A stretch of 64,000 bases of DNA from Parietaria judaica (GCA_954871525.1 OX940868.1:26841056-26905055); one strand, 5' to 3'. Counted from the first letter of the stretch, positions 22,451 through 34,574 are shown. Numbers and translations: made by a program. Notes: a model not told the origin generated them from the letters alone.

Positions 22451-24290
22451 CAGGGGCGGACCCAACCACGTTTAGGGGTGGCTACCGTCACCCCCGGATC
22501 GACCGGTTCAAAAAATTATGTATCATGTTTGTAACTAAAAATTTGAACTCTTAAGTTATATTTTTATGTCAAGATGATAAATAAAAGTAGTTCTGCTTCA
22601 GTGATTTTCAACAAGAATTATTTCTGCAGAATCCGAAGATCGACCCCTGCCACTTCCCTTTTCTTTTTCTAAACAATGAATTCCTCTCTATATATATAAT
22701 ATGTATATATAATAATATTAATACTTATGAATACAGGTAATAGAGATATGATCAATGTATATATGCAACAAAGTTTTTTTTATTTTTATTATTATTAGTT
22801 TTTTATATTTACTTGATACCTAATTTGATTAATAAAGGGATAATAGCGGCTAAAGTAGCGAAACTTTCACGACTTGTGTCGATAAAGGTCCAAACTGGAT
22901 TTATAGCGGCTAAAGTAGCCAAACTCGGTCAATCTGTGGCAAGCACTAATTCCGTCCAGTCAAACTTAACATCCGTTAGTCTATCGCCACGTCACTTACA
23001 CGTTATATCAAACTTTGGGTATTTATGCCGTGATAAAACCAAAGTTTGGGTATTTATGCCGCAATAAACCATTTTTATTTCGCTTGTTCACGTCATCTAA
23101 ATAAAAGTTAAAATATTATAGTTTTGGGAGGACTCGAACTCATCACTTTCCCCCTCATAAAAGGATAATATAACCATCAAACCACATTCACTTCACGTTA
23201 TATCTTTACAACAACAAAAAAAAGAATATACATAAAAACTTATAAGTGATCATAGTAATAGAAACATATGTATTTTTTTGCACCGAGTTCGGGTTGACTA
23301 ATTTGGAACGGGGTGAGTTGAATTTTTCGGACCGGGGTCGAGTTGGCTTTTTTAGAACGGGGTTGAGTTTAATTTTTTGGACAGTGGTCAAGTTGAATTT
23401 TTTGTACCGGATTCATGATGACTTTGTCGGTACGAGTTCGGGTTGCCTTTTTCAGAATGGGGCCGAGTTAACTTTTTGAAACAGGGTCGGGTTAACTTTT
23501 TCAACCTGAATCCTGTACAAAATATTCACCCTGACCAAATTCTGAAAAAGTCAACCCATGGGTCTGAAAAATTCAACTTGACACCGTTCTAAAAAAGTCA
23601 ACTCAATCCTGGTCAGAAAAGGTCAACCCAACCCTTTTCCTAATAAGTCAATCCGAAACTGGTGCGAAAAACACATGTTTCTATTACTATGCCACTTATT
23701 AATAAGTTTCTATTTATATTCTTATTTTTGTCAAGATATAATGTGAGGTGAATGTGTTTCGTGGTTATGTTGCTCTGATATGTGGGGGGACTGATGAGTT
23801 CGAGTCCTACCAAAGCCATAATATTTTAACCTTTATTTAGATGATGTCAGCAACCAATTTTTTTTAAATAGTTTATTGCGGCATAAATACCCAAACTTTG
23901 GTTTTATAGCGGCATAAATACCTAAAGTTTGCCACGTGTAAGTGACGTGGCGATAGACTAACGGATGTTAAGTTTGACTGGACGGAATAAGTGCTTGCCA
24001 CAGATTGACCGAGTTTGGCTACTTTAGCCGCTATAAATCCAGTTTGGACCTTTATCGACACAAATAATGAAAGTTTTGGCTACTTTAGCCGCTATTATCC
24101 CTAATATAAATAACAATATTTGAAACTTAAAATTACTTATGAAATTGCTAAAATGAAATAACATAGTTTTTTTACTCAATATTTAATAAAAAAATTATTA
24201 TCAAATTTAAGACTCATGATTAAATATTAATTTCGATTGCTAATTTGTAAAATTCGTCACTCCTAACTTCGAATCTTGGGTCCGCTCCTG
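22451..24290. mobile_element. Non-autonomous hAT-type transposon (host of a nested element)
   Basis: Starts CAGGGGCGGACCCAA and ends TTGGGTCCGCTCCTG: terminal inverted repeats matching at 14 of 15 positions, of the CAGGGGCGGA type typical of plant hAT elements. It is flanked by an exact 8-bp target duplication GACACACT at 22443-22450 and 24291-24298, the hAT hallmark. Its own DNA is only about 575 bp; the rest is the foldback element at 22837-24101 that jumped into it. No transposase. Confidence 0.85.
22837..24101. mobile_element. Foldback element nested inside the hAT element
   Basis: Palindromic over its full 1.27 kb. The left end reads GGGATAATAGCGGCTAAAGT and the right end is the complement (ACTTTAGCCGCTATTATCCC). 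Outer arms of about 230 bp carry several phrases such as ATAGCGGCTAAAGTAGCCAAAC and GGGTATTTATGCCG. Next, in each arm, comes a tRNA-like pol III module. The centre (about 23280-23680) is an array of about 36-bp units of the type GGGTTGACTTTTTCAGAACG, also inverted about the midpoint near 23500. No open frame of note. The flanks (ATTAATAAA, TAATATAAA) give no clear duplication. The TIR style resembles Mutator-like MITEs, but this is inference. Confidence 0.8.
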
Positions 24291-24298
24291 GACACACT

Positions 24299-24786
24299 GC
24301 CAAATGTCGAACTGTGAACATAAACATCAGTCACACCACTACATAAAGAAAGATAAAAACAAAAAAAATATTTCAAGCTTCATCTTCTTTGTAGACGCTT
24401 AAAAACTCAGAGAAAGTTTAAAAACTCAAAGAAAAAGAAATATTGAAGCTCATTTTGACGAAACTAGAGGGCTTGTGGGCTACGTTTTGAACATGATTAA
24501 GCCACCGTGAAGTCTAACTACACTAGCTCGGAAAATCGGGAGTGGCCACGGTCCCAGTACCACTTGTCGTGGTTCCGCCTTTGGTTAGGATCATACAAAA
24601 ATATTTTTATTTTAAAATATTATTAATTTATCGAGTATTATTTTGATAAAATTTTAATGTATCAATCATTGACAAATTTCATTGTTTTGTTATATAGATT
24701 ATTTACATTTACAGTCATATGTAAATGACTACAATATAAATATTTTATAAATAAAGAATATTGTATAAATTTTATAAATAATTAGT
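24299..24786. other. Intergenic DNA, no gene seen
   Basis: Contains a short GC-richer patch (24480-24590) without an open frame, then AT-rich DNA. No feature recognised. Confidence 0.4.
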
Positions 24787-25560
24787 CATATATATATATA
24801 TATATATATATATAATGTTTAAAATGTCGCTTGCCGATGTCGTTTCTCATTTTTTGTTGAACGGATATATCGCTTACCGATGGGTATGTCGATGGGCAAA
24901 TCGTAAAAAAGGGCATGCCGCATATACCGCACTTTTCGCATGGGCATACCGCATGCCGATGGGGTTTTCGACGGATATTTTGTACAAAATATTTGAGTAT
25001 TTAAGCAAGATATTTATATAGGTTCAAAACTACATATTTAATAAATATAAGACATAATTGTATACAACAAAACACATTTGTAACTTAAATATGTAGGTGA
25101 AATGTATAATAGTAGGTCACTTTATTAGTTGAAGTGTATAATATTAAGTCAAATTATTAAGTTAAGGGAATATGTATGTTAAGTGTGTAATATTAAGTGA
25201 ATATGCATGTAAACAAATTTAATAGTAATTGAGTTTATAATATTAAATGAATATGTATATTAAGTGTGTATGTATGTTAGGTGAAGTTAATAGGTATGTT
25301 AAGTATATAATATTAATTTAATTGGTATTTTTGCGGAAATCTACTAAAAATATATATTTTTGCGAAATTCCAACTATTTTTTGCAATTTTTATTCACAAA
25401 AATGACAAACGATATTCCATCCACGTGCCCATGCGAATTTCGCAAAAAAATAGTAAAATTCAGCGAAACAAAAGGGTTTTCCTTTCGCATATCCTCGAAA
25501 AACAAAAATCGGTCGACATTTTCATGAAAAATTGTGAAATTTGGTACCTCGATTATATAT
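24787..25560 (+). repeat. Dispersed repeat with CGAT/TCG-rich degenerate motifs
   Basis: Begins with a TA microsatellite (24787-24814). It then has two blocks (24825-24990 and 25400-25530) of degenerate short motifs such as GCTTGCCGATGTCGTTT, ACGGATATATCGCTTACCGA and TTTCGCATATCCTCGAAAAA. Between them is an AT-rich stretch full of GTATAATATTAAGT phrases (25130-25320). The first block is similar to 48290-48485 in the opposite strand, and the AT-rich core to 33480-33690 reversed. The 68-codon open frame at 24815-25021 is a by-product of the repeat. Confidence 0.6.
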
Positions 25561-26239
25561 ATATATAGTATCGTAGTTCTTAGATATGATCATCATGCAA
25601 GTTGAAGAGAAAAATTGTGTGAGAAGCATTACTTGCTATCTTGACACATGTAACGTGCCCAGTAGTTTCATGACAAATATGGGTCAAGTTTTCTAAATTT
25701 GAAGACAAGTGTATTTTTCAACGTACAAATGCAGTGATGACGTAGCCATCGAACATTTAATTAGTTGAAGAAAACAAAAATAAATATTTGGTAATAGCGA
25801 ATAGTTGACTGAGCGTTTTCTCCGTGCCTATAATTTGTCTCATTTAAAAATAATTTGTGCTCATAAGGTTTTGTTGCATACTTGTCGTTCACACAAATGA
25901 AGCGTAACATTATTTTCCAGGAAGATACATTTATAATAGAAATTTCATCTGGTGATAAAATTGGATGGAGTTTTTTTTTTTTTTTTTTGTGTATGGCGGC
26001 AAGAAAGAAAGAAAAGTACCAGACCGTACCACTAAAATAATAATAGTTACTATTATTATAATAGTAAAGAAAGCGATAATGTGTCGTTCATTAGACAAAC
26101 TTTCGTTGTCATTGTCTCCATAGTAGAAAAAGGTAAAACATGTCCCTATTGCTTTCCAACTTCATTCGGACTATTGTGGAAGCCGAAGGCAACTTCGGAA
26201 AAGATACGACACAAAAATAGTAAATAGCTTATTGCGCAC
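25561..26239. other. Intergenic DNA, no gene seen
   Basis: AT-rich with a T-run near 25970-25988; no gene or defined repeat. Confidence 0.4.
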
Positions 26240-26335
26240 TAAGCCATTAGAAACCGCAATTTTTATTTTATCGGTTTCTAACCGCAATTTTTATTTTATC
26301 GGTTAGAAACCGTAAATTTTATTTTACGGATATGT
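26240..26335 (+). repeat. Short tandem repeat with AACCGCAATTTTTATTTTATCGG units
   Basis: Three consecutive variants of a roughly 28-bp unit (start AACCGCAATTTTTATTTT, end ATCGGTT). Comparable AACCGC/GGTAGCGGTT phrases occur at 43330-43450. Confidence 0.65.
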
Positions 26336-26689
26336 TAATGGGTATTTAGTTTATCGATAATTTTTTTAGAACAACTTATTGATAAATATTTTAAAATCTA
26401 ATTATATTTATAGACTATAGTTCTAATTTTATATAAAAATAATATATATTTATAATTTTTATAAATATAAAGTTAAAATTATAATTTTATGAAGATTAAA
26501 GATGATATATACCTTATTATTGAGAAGATATTGAGATTGCAAAACTCATGTATTGATTAAATACTATAAGGGACTTTATTGTGAGGAGACTAAAAATATA
26601 TGATGGAAATCTCACATAGAAAAACTATTAAAAAAATTGCATTTTAAACTTTTTTGCATTTACCGTAATGTGTTCGAGTAGTGTTATGC

Positions 26690-27708
26690 GTATTTTTCAA
26701 ATTATTTGAAAAAATAGACTCAAAAGACAAAAATCAAAGCCCGCGAAAAAAAGTCAAGGCCCGAAGGCCCGAGGGACCGAGTCCAAGCCCGTTAGACGAA
26801 GCATGGGAGCAAACGCCCAAGAGAGGCAGAACAAAGACAAAACACTACATTTCGACGACCTAAAGGTGCCCCCGGCGATGATCTCGAAGGTTTTTGACAA
26901 CCCGATGAGATTATGGCAGCCTTAGAGGGTCCCTGGCGAGGAAATAATCACCATAGAGGATCCACAACACGAAGATAAACACCTAGGAGACTCCTTGACG
27001 ACGCCCCGATCGAGATAAGCTCTTTGGGCGACGTTCCGACGAAGACAAGGCCTCCCGACGACGTTAATCCCACGACGACGTACGAAACATCGCCAACAAA
27101 CTCAACAAGAGGAATTACTCAATCATCGAGCTACAAGACAATCCAACCTTACGAGGATGTTAAGGACGCTCCAGAGACGCCTTAGGATCGGAAGCTCGCA
27201 AGACACCCGGAGACACTCGAGGCGACGTTTCATACATCCGGAGACCCCTGCACTTGGCAAAACCCTGTGCCTGGCGAGGACAATCAGCGACCTTCCTCTT
27301 TGCAAGGCCCACAAATTTTTCCTTGTCATCTTCAAGGAATATTCCTTTTAAAATGCCCCCAAAATGAGGAAAAATTATTAAGATTTTTTTCCTATAAATA
27401 GAAGCCTCATTCTTCATTTTTTCACCGACAATTTTCTCCAGAGTAGGGGTGCAACATCAATAAATATATATATATATATATTGTTTTGCAGGCCCTCCTC
27501 GCCGCCGAGACGTCGCCAAAAGAATGGAATACATCGACAAGACAGCTCGTGCCTCGTTAGAGAAAACGATTCGACTTCAACAAAATCGAGAAGATAGTCA
27601 ACCCTCTTTGACTCCACCTTTGACTGCCAACGCGACCATAGGGTCCTGGCCTAGGCTAGAACCGTGGACCAAGTTCTACGTTAATCAAAATTCGCGCATT
27701 AACAGTAG
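26690..27708 (+). mobile_element. Probable LTR or LTR-like retrotransposon fragment
   Basis: A GC-richer block without a long open frame. It has many GACGACG phrases, a TATA box (TATAAATA, 27393-27400), a polyadenylation signal (AATAAA, 27459-27464) and a following stretch ending ...TTCGCGCATTAACA. This order (TATA, poly-A signal, end in CA) is that of an LTR. No flanking duplication or internal domain was seen, so the limits are approximate. Confidence 0.4.
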
Positions 27709-29827
27709 GTAGCATATATTATTATGTATAAGATTGATCTTGACTTTTTTTTTTCTTTCTATTTAACTTGTCACCTTGTATAATATTGTGTATATATTTT
27801 TTTCACTAAGTTAGCGTACTATGTGCCCGAGCAAAGCTATTCCTAAGGTTTACCTTTGTCGTTCTGGGATTCGGTTCCCGCTCTTCAAGTTTACAATCTT
27901 GTGTGGGACTCTCGGGGTTGTCTCTTATGTATAGTCCCTCTCTTGTAACTCTCTTTCACTACAAATTAGAATTAGAATGAAAATTCCCGTGAATGAGCCA
28001 GTGTATTAAATTACAAGCTGAACCACGTAAGTCTGACTGCCTTAATTGATTATGTTATAGTTGCATTTGGTCCTCAGATTAAAAACAAATTGGCACCGAA
28101 GAAAATTCGAGGCAATACAATTTAAAAAACAAACAAACACTTAATACCAATCAATAATTATAGGTGATTGATCATTCAAAATTTTACCAAATTTATTATT
28201 CAATTTTGAGTAATACAAGTAGTTATAATGTCATCAACAATAGAACTAGTAGTTATAGAAATTGTAGTCGGAACACATCGTTTATTTATGTAATTTTGTT
28301 TGGATTTTACATCGAATAGATTCGGTTTTCAATTTACTATTTTAGTTGGATTCTGGCTAATCAATTCATTGATTAGTTTATTCTCTTCTTCCTTTTTTTT
28401 TTTTTTTTTTATTACGCCTGACCGATATTTACCTTCCAAAATTGTTAAAGTTAAATAAAAAAATTTATTATAATTAGTTGGACTATGTACATAGGTAGTA
28501 CTAGTAGAATGCTACAAAAAAAGTCGGGGATTTTATCTTTGATGACTTATCTTGATTCTTGAGTGTCAAGTTGTCTTGAAGCGGCAAACTTATACACTTT
28601 TGAATAAATAAAAATTTGTCTTTAAAAAAAAAAAGAATAAATAAAAATGTGTTGTACTCGCAAGTTAACTATCAAAAGATATAGATTTGGTAGTCACGTC
28701 ACGAGTATATAAAAAACAAATTAGAGTCAAAACACGTGACTTCTTGTGTTTCCCCAGTTTGTCTACATGATGAATGGACGGCCCGAAAATAATATTGTTG
28801 AGAGCAATACCTTGAAACTGCTTGGAATTCCGATAGTAGTTTCTTACTTTCTTTCTCTCCTTACATAGCGGCTTAAACTCAGATATTTAGATCCTAATAC
28901 AAAAGTTTAAAATGAAAATGCACTAAAAATATCATCAATCTTTTACCAAATATTCTAACGAGCAAAGTACTAAAAAATATGAAAATGTCTCGAATGAAAA
29001 AGATAAATAAAAGATAAGGTAAATTGGCGTGGAGTAGTCTATGAACTTTCAATTTTCAAATTCTTTCTCATCTGCATCACATTTTATCTTTGAAAAAGAT
29101 ACAAATAAACTGAAATGTTTTAGATTTTTTGGTTATTAATTTTAAATCTAGTTAATGATAAATTTTTTATTTTGTTGAAATTTAGCAATCATTTAATATT
29201 TTTTTTGTGAATAAAAATATTACATGTCGTTACATTTTATATACCGAAATTAAAAGTGTATTTGCATCATTTTTAACGTTCGAGGGCGCAAAGGCTAGAG
29301 CGCACAAAGTTGAGAGGGTCCGACAACTAAATGTTCTAAATTGGCGGTGGCGCGGTGCTAACCGCAAGCGCACTCAAAGTTCGGCGAATTGACACTAATA
29401 ATTAGTACCTGAAAGGATAAGTAAATATCAAAATTGATAATTTAATGATGTAAGAACAATATTATGTACTGCACTCATCCATTGACGTAGCTAGTTTTGT
29501 ATAACTGAATCCTTAAAACAAGACAATATAAGTTGTCTGAATTTCCAGTACACTTGCCTGGCAAATATATTCGATGGTTTATATGAACTTACAGTATAAA
29601 CAATAATGATATAAAAAATAAAAATTGAGAAACAATGAATAAAGAAAGAATTTTCAGCGTCGAAATAAATAATATTACACTGTTATTCTATGAAACTACT
29701 GACACAGCAGTATTTACATGCAACTGAATGGAATTTAGTACCGATTTACCATCAATAAAATTATAAAAGAATTATTAAATTAAATAAATATATTAATTTC
29801 ACTTCTTCCCATCTGGATATATTCCTG
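27709..29827. other. Intergenic DNA, no gene seen
   Basis: Mostly AT-rich. Two GC-richer patches (27810-27960 and 29275-29395) have no recognisable product. The region includes the 3' flank of the TIR gene. Confidence 0.45.
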
Positions 29828-30554
29828 TCACAAATCCTTCTGAAGAGCTTTGCTCGAGTAATCCACCGGCTTATCCTCTTCTTCAACCTCGACCAAGTTC
29901 TCAATAATGGCTTCCGAAGCACTTCCCAAGAACTCCGACCAATCACTGAAACCAAGCAACCATTAATGAATGCAACGTTAGAACTTAGAACCAAAAGATT
30001 TTATGCAAAATCATAGTCAAATTTATGGACTTCACTTACTCGTTGAGGCAATCGAATGTCAACCCGACCGTGAACTTGGCCTCTTCGAGCGCGGCTCTGT
30101 ACCTCGCGAGCTCGGGCTCTGAGCAGATTCCGTTAACGACTTTCGTAATCTTCAGCTCCGACGGCTTCACGTCGCAGAAGATCGGGATCACCCTCTTGCG
30201 GGACTCCATGAGAAGGGCGAGCTCATGGAGGCAGAACTTGGACTCGCAGTAGCGCGGCGAGAAGACAGCGACGCCGATCTTGCAGCTGAGTATTCCAGCG
30301 TCTATTTTCCCATAGAGGCCGTCGCCGGGCTTCATGCTCTTGCTGTCGAGGAAAGCCCGCAGCCGGAGCCACGAGAGGTGGCTGTAGAGCAACCCCGCCA
30401 CCGTCTTCTTCGTGTCTATGGACCGGTGGTTTATGAACACGTCGACGCTGCTCGCGCTGTCAAAGTTCGCAAATGTCGGCGCCCCTTTATAGTTATTCAT
30501 CTGACGTAGAGCTTTGCTCGTGCGGGACAGCTGCTTCACTAGGGCACGTTGCAT
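29828..30554 (-). CDS. TIR-only protein, predicted NAD+-cleaving enzyme
   Basis: Two exons, 30554-30040 and 29945-29828, GT-AG, 210 aa in total. After about 34 variable residues a single TIR domain spans roughly 36-190. It begins VDVFINHRSIDTKKTVAG, contains FLDSKSMKPGD, then FSPRYCESKFCLHELALL and RVIPIFCDVKPSEL. The putative catalytic glutamate of plant TIR NADases is E111 in CLHEL and is present. There is no NB-ARC, LRR or membrane segment, so this is a TIR-only protein and not an NLR receptor. The wording fits the conserved TIR-only clade found in both monocots and dicots (BdTIR and, as I recall, Arabidopsis At1g52900), whose members cleave NAD+ to cyclic ADP-ribose variants and can trigger EDS1-dependent immunity. 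Exon 2 encodes a short acidic tail (VEVEEEDKPVDYS). Enzyme activity is inferred. Confidence 0.92.
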
Positions 30555-30561
30555 GGTTGCT

Positions 30562-30642
30562 CTCTCTCTCTCTCTGCAAAAAAGTGCGTGTTGATGTGAT
30601 TAAGATACGTGATTGAGAAGCTTGGAATGACCTGTATTTATA
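30562..30642 (-). promoter_or_regulatory. TATA box and GA-rich leader of the TIR gene
   Basis: On the minus strand TATAAATA lies at 30642-30635, about 80 bp before the start codon, placing transcription start near 30605-30612. A GA dinucleotide run (plus-strand TCTCTC, 30559-30575) lies just before the ATG and would be in the 5' leader. Confidence 0.65.
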
Positions 30643-32494
30643 TGTGAGTTTGAAATGTGTGTTTGATTATATTTGGGAAGAAATTCGACAATCTTTTCGT
30701 CTTGCGAGACTAGAGAGAATAACCGAGTAAGTGCCTTGAATCCTCTGAATCTCTAGCGAGAATTCGTATGCGAAAACCTTCAAACACGTTAATTAATATC
30801 TTTTTTATTATTATTAGTCTTGTATAAAAAAAAGGTTTAGTAAAACTTAACGTTAAATGTACCTTTATTTTGCATGGCTCTATAAGTGGGAAAATGAATT
30901 GATTGGAGGGTTTCCATGCATATTGGTGTAGAATATTATATTAGATTTTAAATAGGTTTACACCATCTACATTGCCTTCCTTTGCAAGTAGTGGAAGTCA
31001 CCTGTCCCCATTTTGGAAAGCCGAGCGAGTGAAAGCTATGCTAAAAACTGGTGGGACTTATTCACGAATTGGACCACGTGAATATATATGATCAGTCCCC
31101 TAATTTAGAGAATTTCTAGAAATTTATTTGGAGCTACGTACGGTTAGATATTTCTACAATAATTTTTTATTTTTTATTGTTTCTACTATAGTAGTGTTGA
31201 AACAAGTCTTAGAAAACCTTGTTTATATATTTCAAAAAAAATGTATTTAGAAATACATTTTTTTACACCGAGTATATAAAAAAATATAGATTCGTTGTTT
31301 TTATAAAAAAAAATGTAATTTATGTAATATCATAAAGTATGTCCTGATAGTTAATCTCAATAATGCCTCGTTGGTCTTTTTCAACTTAATTTCACGTACA
31401 CTTAATAGTAATTCCCTAAATGATCACGTGTACTTGTACTTGAATTTTTTGATTTACTAGTTTCTTTTTTTTTCGCCATATATTAGATTGTCCAACACAC
31501 TTTTTTTTCTTTCTTTCTTAAACACACTCATATTTTAGAGGTAGACAAAAAGTGAATAAAATTATAATTTACGTAAGACTAATTATTTTTAATGTAAATA
31601 GAAAATAATTAGAATATTTATCTAAACCAGCTAATAATTATATTAAAATTTATAATTTATTATATAATTAAAATAAGAGAAAATAGCGACATAGATACCT
31701 TTTTAAGTCGTTAAAAGTTACATGTAAATTTTCAATAGCTTAAAAGTAGTGGAAAAATAAAATCTGAAGTGCTAAAAATTAAAGAAAAATATGTCGGTTC
31801 TTAAAATTTGCATCTTCACTACCTAAACTTTGGTTCCTCTTATCATATAAATAAGCTATCACTAACGCCTTAGACTCTGTGATAGTCATCATTCGCGTGA
31901 GCCGAGACGGCAAGAACGGGTAAGCTGTGTAGTCCCGCATCGGCTGGGCAAGGGGAATGTGCTGATGGGATGTTCCCAAGACTATACAGGTATGGGACTG
32001 GACGGTTATCGGAGATCATACAGGTATGAGACTGTATGGTCGAAGAGGCTTAAAATAATTAATTGGTACTACTTATGTCAACAAAATACATCTGCTTTTC
32101 GGTAGTCCGTTCATACGAACTCTAAAATTAAGCGTGCTTGACTTGGAGTAGTCATATTTTGGCTTATAGAAATAGTCTTCGATTCGATTGAGCAACTGAC
32201 GCGTTACAAAATTAATTGATAAAAGATGATCAAAAGACATTTTAACTGGTATTTTAAAGAATGTCGTGAACGTGGAAGATATGATTCTAGTTATATTAAA
32301 TTTACAGATTAAAGTTTGCCTGATGGTGATTCCTAAACATCACTTTATTGGGATCTTTGGATCTTAGACAAGGGCCATGACATTGGGTACAGATGTTTGA
32401 GCGTGGGAAGTAAACAAGTGCTCACGCGCATCTTACGATCTGAATATCGTAAGTGGGTTATTTACCATATGATTAATGAAAAGGTAAGCAAAAA
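30643..32494. other. Intergenic DNA, no gene seen
   Basis: AT-rich. A GC-richer patch at 31880-32045 contains GTCCCGCATCGGCTGGGCAA, a phrase I recall as common in plant repeats, and a short direct repeat (ATACAGGTATGGGACTG and ATACAGGTATGAGACTG, 37 bp apart). No gene identified. Confidence 0.4.
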
Positions 32495-33214
32495 CACTAA
32501 AAGTTTATGAGAAATGTTCATAGTTTCATAAAACTAATTTATACCTATTGATAAAAAAAATCGGACCATATGAACCCTAATATTAGTTATAATTATTAAT
32601 TTTTGTTTAATAATTATTAATAATATATATTAATTTCGATTTTTTCTCTATAATTATGGTTGACAACTTCCACCTCTTAATAATAATTTCCTTTAATTAT
32701 GATATTTTTCAAAAAATTAAATCATTTATCAATATTTGTTTTAATTATTGGTATCAGTCTATCGACCTTTCCTTCTATCTCTCTCTCCGAATCCCCAAAT
32801 CAAAAATTTAGTCGTATCGTGCCTCCCGTCTCCTCCACGCGGGTTCTTCTTCTCTGGCGACGCTCATCCCGCGCGATTCGTCCTATGGTCACGTTCCTCC
32901 TCTCAGACGAACTCAAGGTCACATTCCTCCTCTAGATCCTCGATCTCATCTTCTCATTCACTCGCAGGCTCTGTGTGACGATTCTTAGAGCCACCTCCGC
33001 GCCGTCGCATTCCTCCGTTGCTCAGGCGCTCGCCGTCGAATTCTGTTGTCGCTCCACCGCGAAGATCGTTCGCCCAAAATCTTGTTTATGATGCGGCTGC
33101 GGGGCATGCGATGCGGCACGAGGAAGCGAGGAGGCGAGCGACTGATGGTTCCGAGAGGTCGTGCTTTGGTTGCCGGTCTGGGGTGGTGTGAGTCTCGCGA
33201 CATCAAAGGCATGG

Positions 33215-33895
33215 TTCGAATTTTCGTCGATAATCGTCGATTTTCGGTCTTTTCGATAGTTACCGGTAAGTTGCCGGCTGTAATGCTTATTGTTTTTATA
33301 TACTTTTCGACGATTTTCGAGGTTTTCGATAAAACCTTTTCCAACCGATAACATTTGTGTGAGTCCTCCCCCATCCACAAAATCCTATGACCCAAAGGGC
33401 CCAAGCCCTTGTCCCTAATATTTGGTATATAAACATCACTAAACTCTTGTCATCTATCAATGTGGGACTTTTTGCTATTCAACTAATATCACACAACTTA
33501 ACATACACATACACTTTCACTTAATAATTTAACTTAATATTACACACTTCAAATAATATTATACACTTAACATACATATTAACTTCACTTAACATACATA
33601 TACACTTAATATGTATATTCATTTAATATTATACACTTCAACTAATATTAATATTATAATTATACACTTAATAATTTAACATATGTTTTGTGGTATGATA
33701 TTATCAAAATATTTTATAAGTTTTCTGTCAAAAAGTATCGAAAAGTATCGATAATCTGTCGATAATCATCGAAAAGTATCGGTAATCGGTAAGCTACAGT
33801 GTTATAGGTTTTCCGTCGGTTAATCGGTAAGCTATCGATTAATCCGTCGAAAATGGTAATCGGTTTATCGGTAACATCGGTAAGTTGAACCTTGA
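33215..33895 (-). repeat. TCG/CGAT-rich degenerate repeat inserted in GC-rich cargo
   Basis: Two blocks of degenerate motifs (TCGATAATCGTCGATTTTCG at 33227; AGTATCGATAATCTGTCGA and GGTAATCGGTAAGCTA at 33740-33890) flank an AT-rich core full of AATATTACACACTTCAA phrases (33480-33690). Same layout as 24787-25560 in the opposite direction, with different short motifs. It interrupts the gene-like cargo, which reads GGCATGG before it and CTTGATCAAAGG after it. Confidence 0.55.
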
Positions 33896-34574
33896 TCAAA
33901 GGGTCTTCTTCGTCAGGGATCTCGCTCGGAGAGGCCAGTGAGCTCGTGGTGGGTCGGGCTGTGTTCCCTAAACCTAGCATGGACGGCGGTTGTTGGGAAT
34001 GATTACTTTTCCAAATTGTATATACCGTTACGAAAATATATTAATCATAATCGTATATAAAATTAAGAAATTATATTAACATAATCGTTTCAGTTCTGTA
34101 GTTACGAAAACCAACTTTGATATGGTGATTTACTATTAAAAATTCGTAACTTAGAGTACAGTTTACCATTACGTAAAGGTAAATCACAGTTTCGTAAACA
34201 CATTTACGGAAACAAACTTTGGTATGGTAATTTACTATTAAAAAATTATAACTAAAATTACAATCATATAATTAGTCGTATTAAAAGTCTTTTTGTAACA
34301 TCATATACATATACATGATTACACATTTTTTAATATAAATTTCAAATTTTTAATCGTTAGAATCCCAATAAATAGGGAAAATAATATTTCGAATCTATTT
34401 TTAAAAAAATAGAGCAGTTACGTATTTAGCTATTTTTATGAAAAATTAAAGAGTAAATATTTAAATTCAAACATAATCTTTGAAACAATTTTTTACAATT
34501 GAACATATTTTTGAATTAATTATTTTTAAAATTATATAACGAAGTTATTAAAAATAAAGAGTAATTAGTTATTA

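Noticed and set aside
23131..23184. A tRNA gene on the minus strand
   Set aside because: Box A and B-like phrases are present, but no acceptor or anticodon stem can form; it is a tRNA-derived repeat inside a transposon arm.
22828..24110. Target-site duplication of the inner foldback element
   Set aside because: Flanks ATTAATAAA and TAATATAAA agree at only five of nine positions, so no duplication is claimed.
24815..25021. 68-codon frame as a small gene
   Set aside because: It translates a degenerate microrepeat that recurs elsewhere without an open frame.
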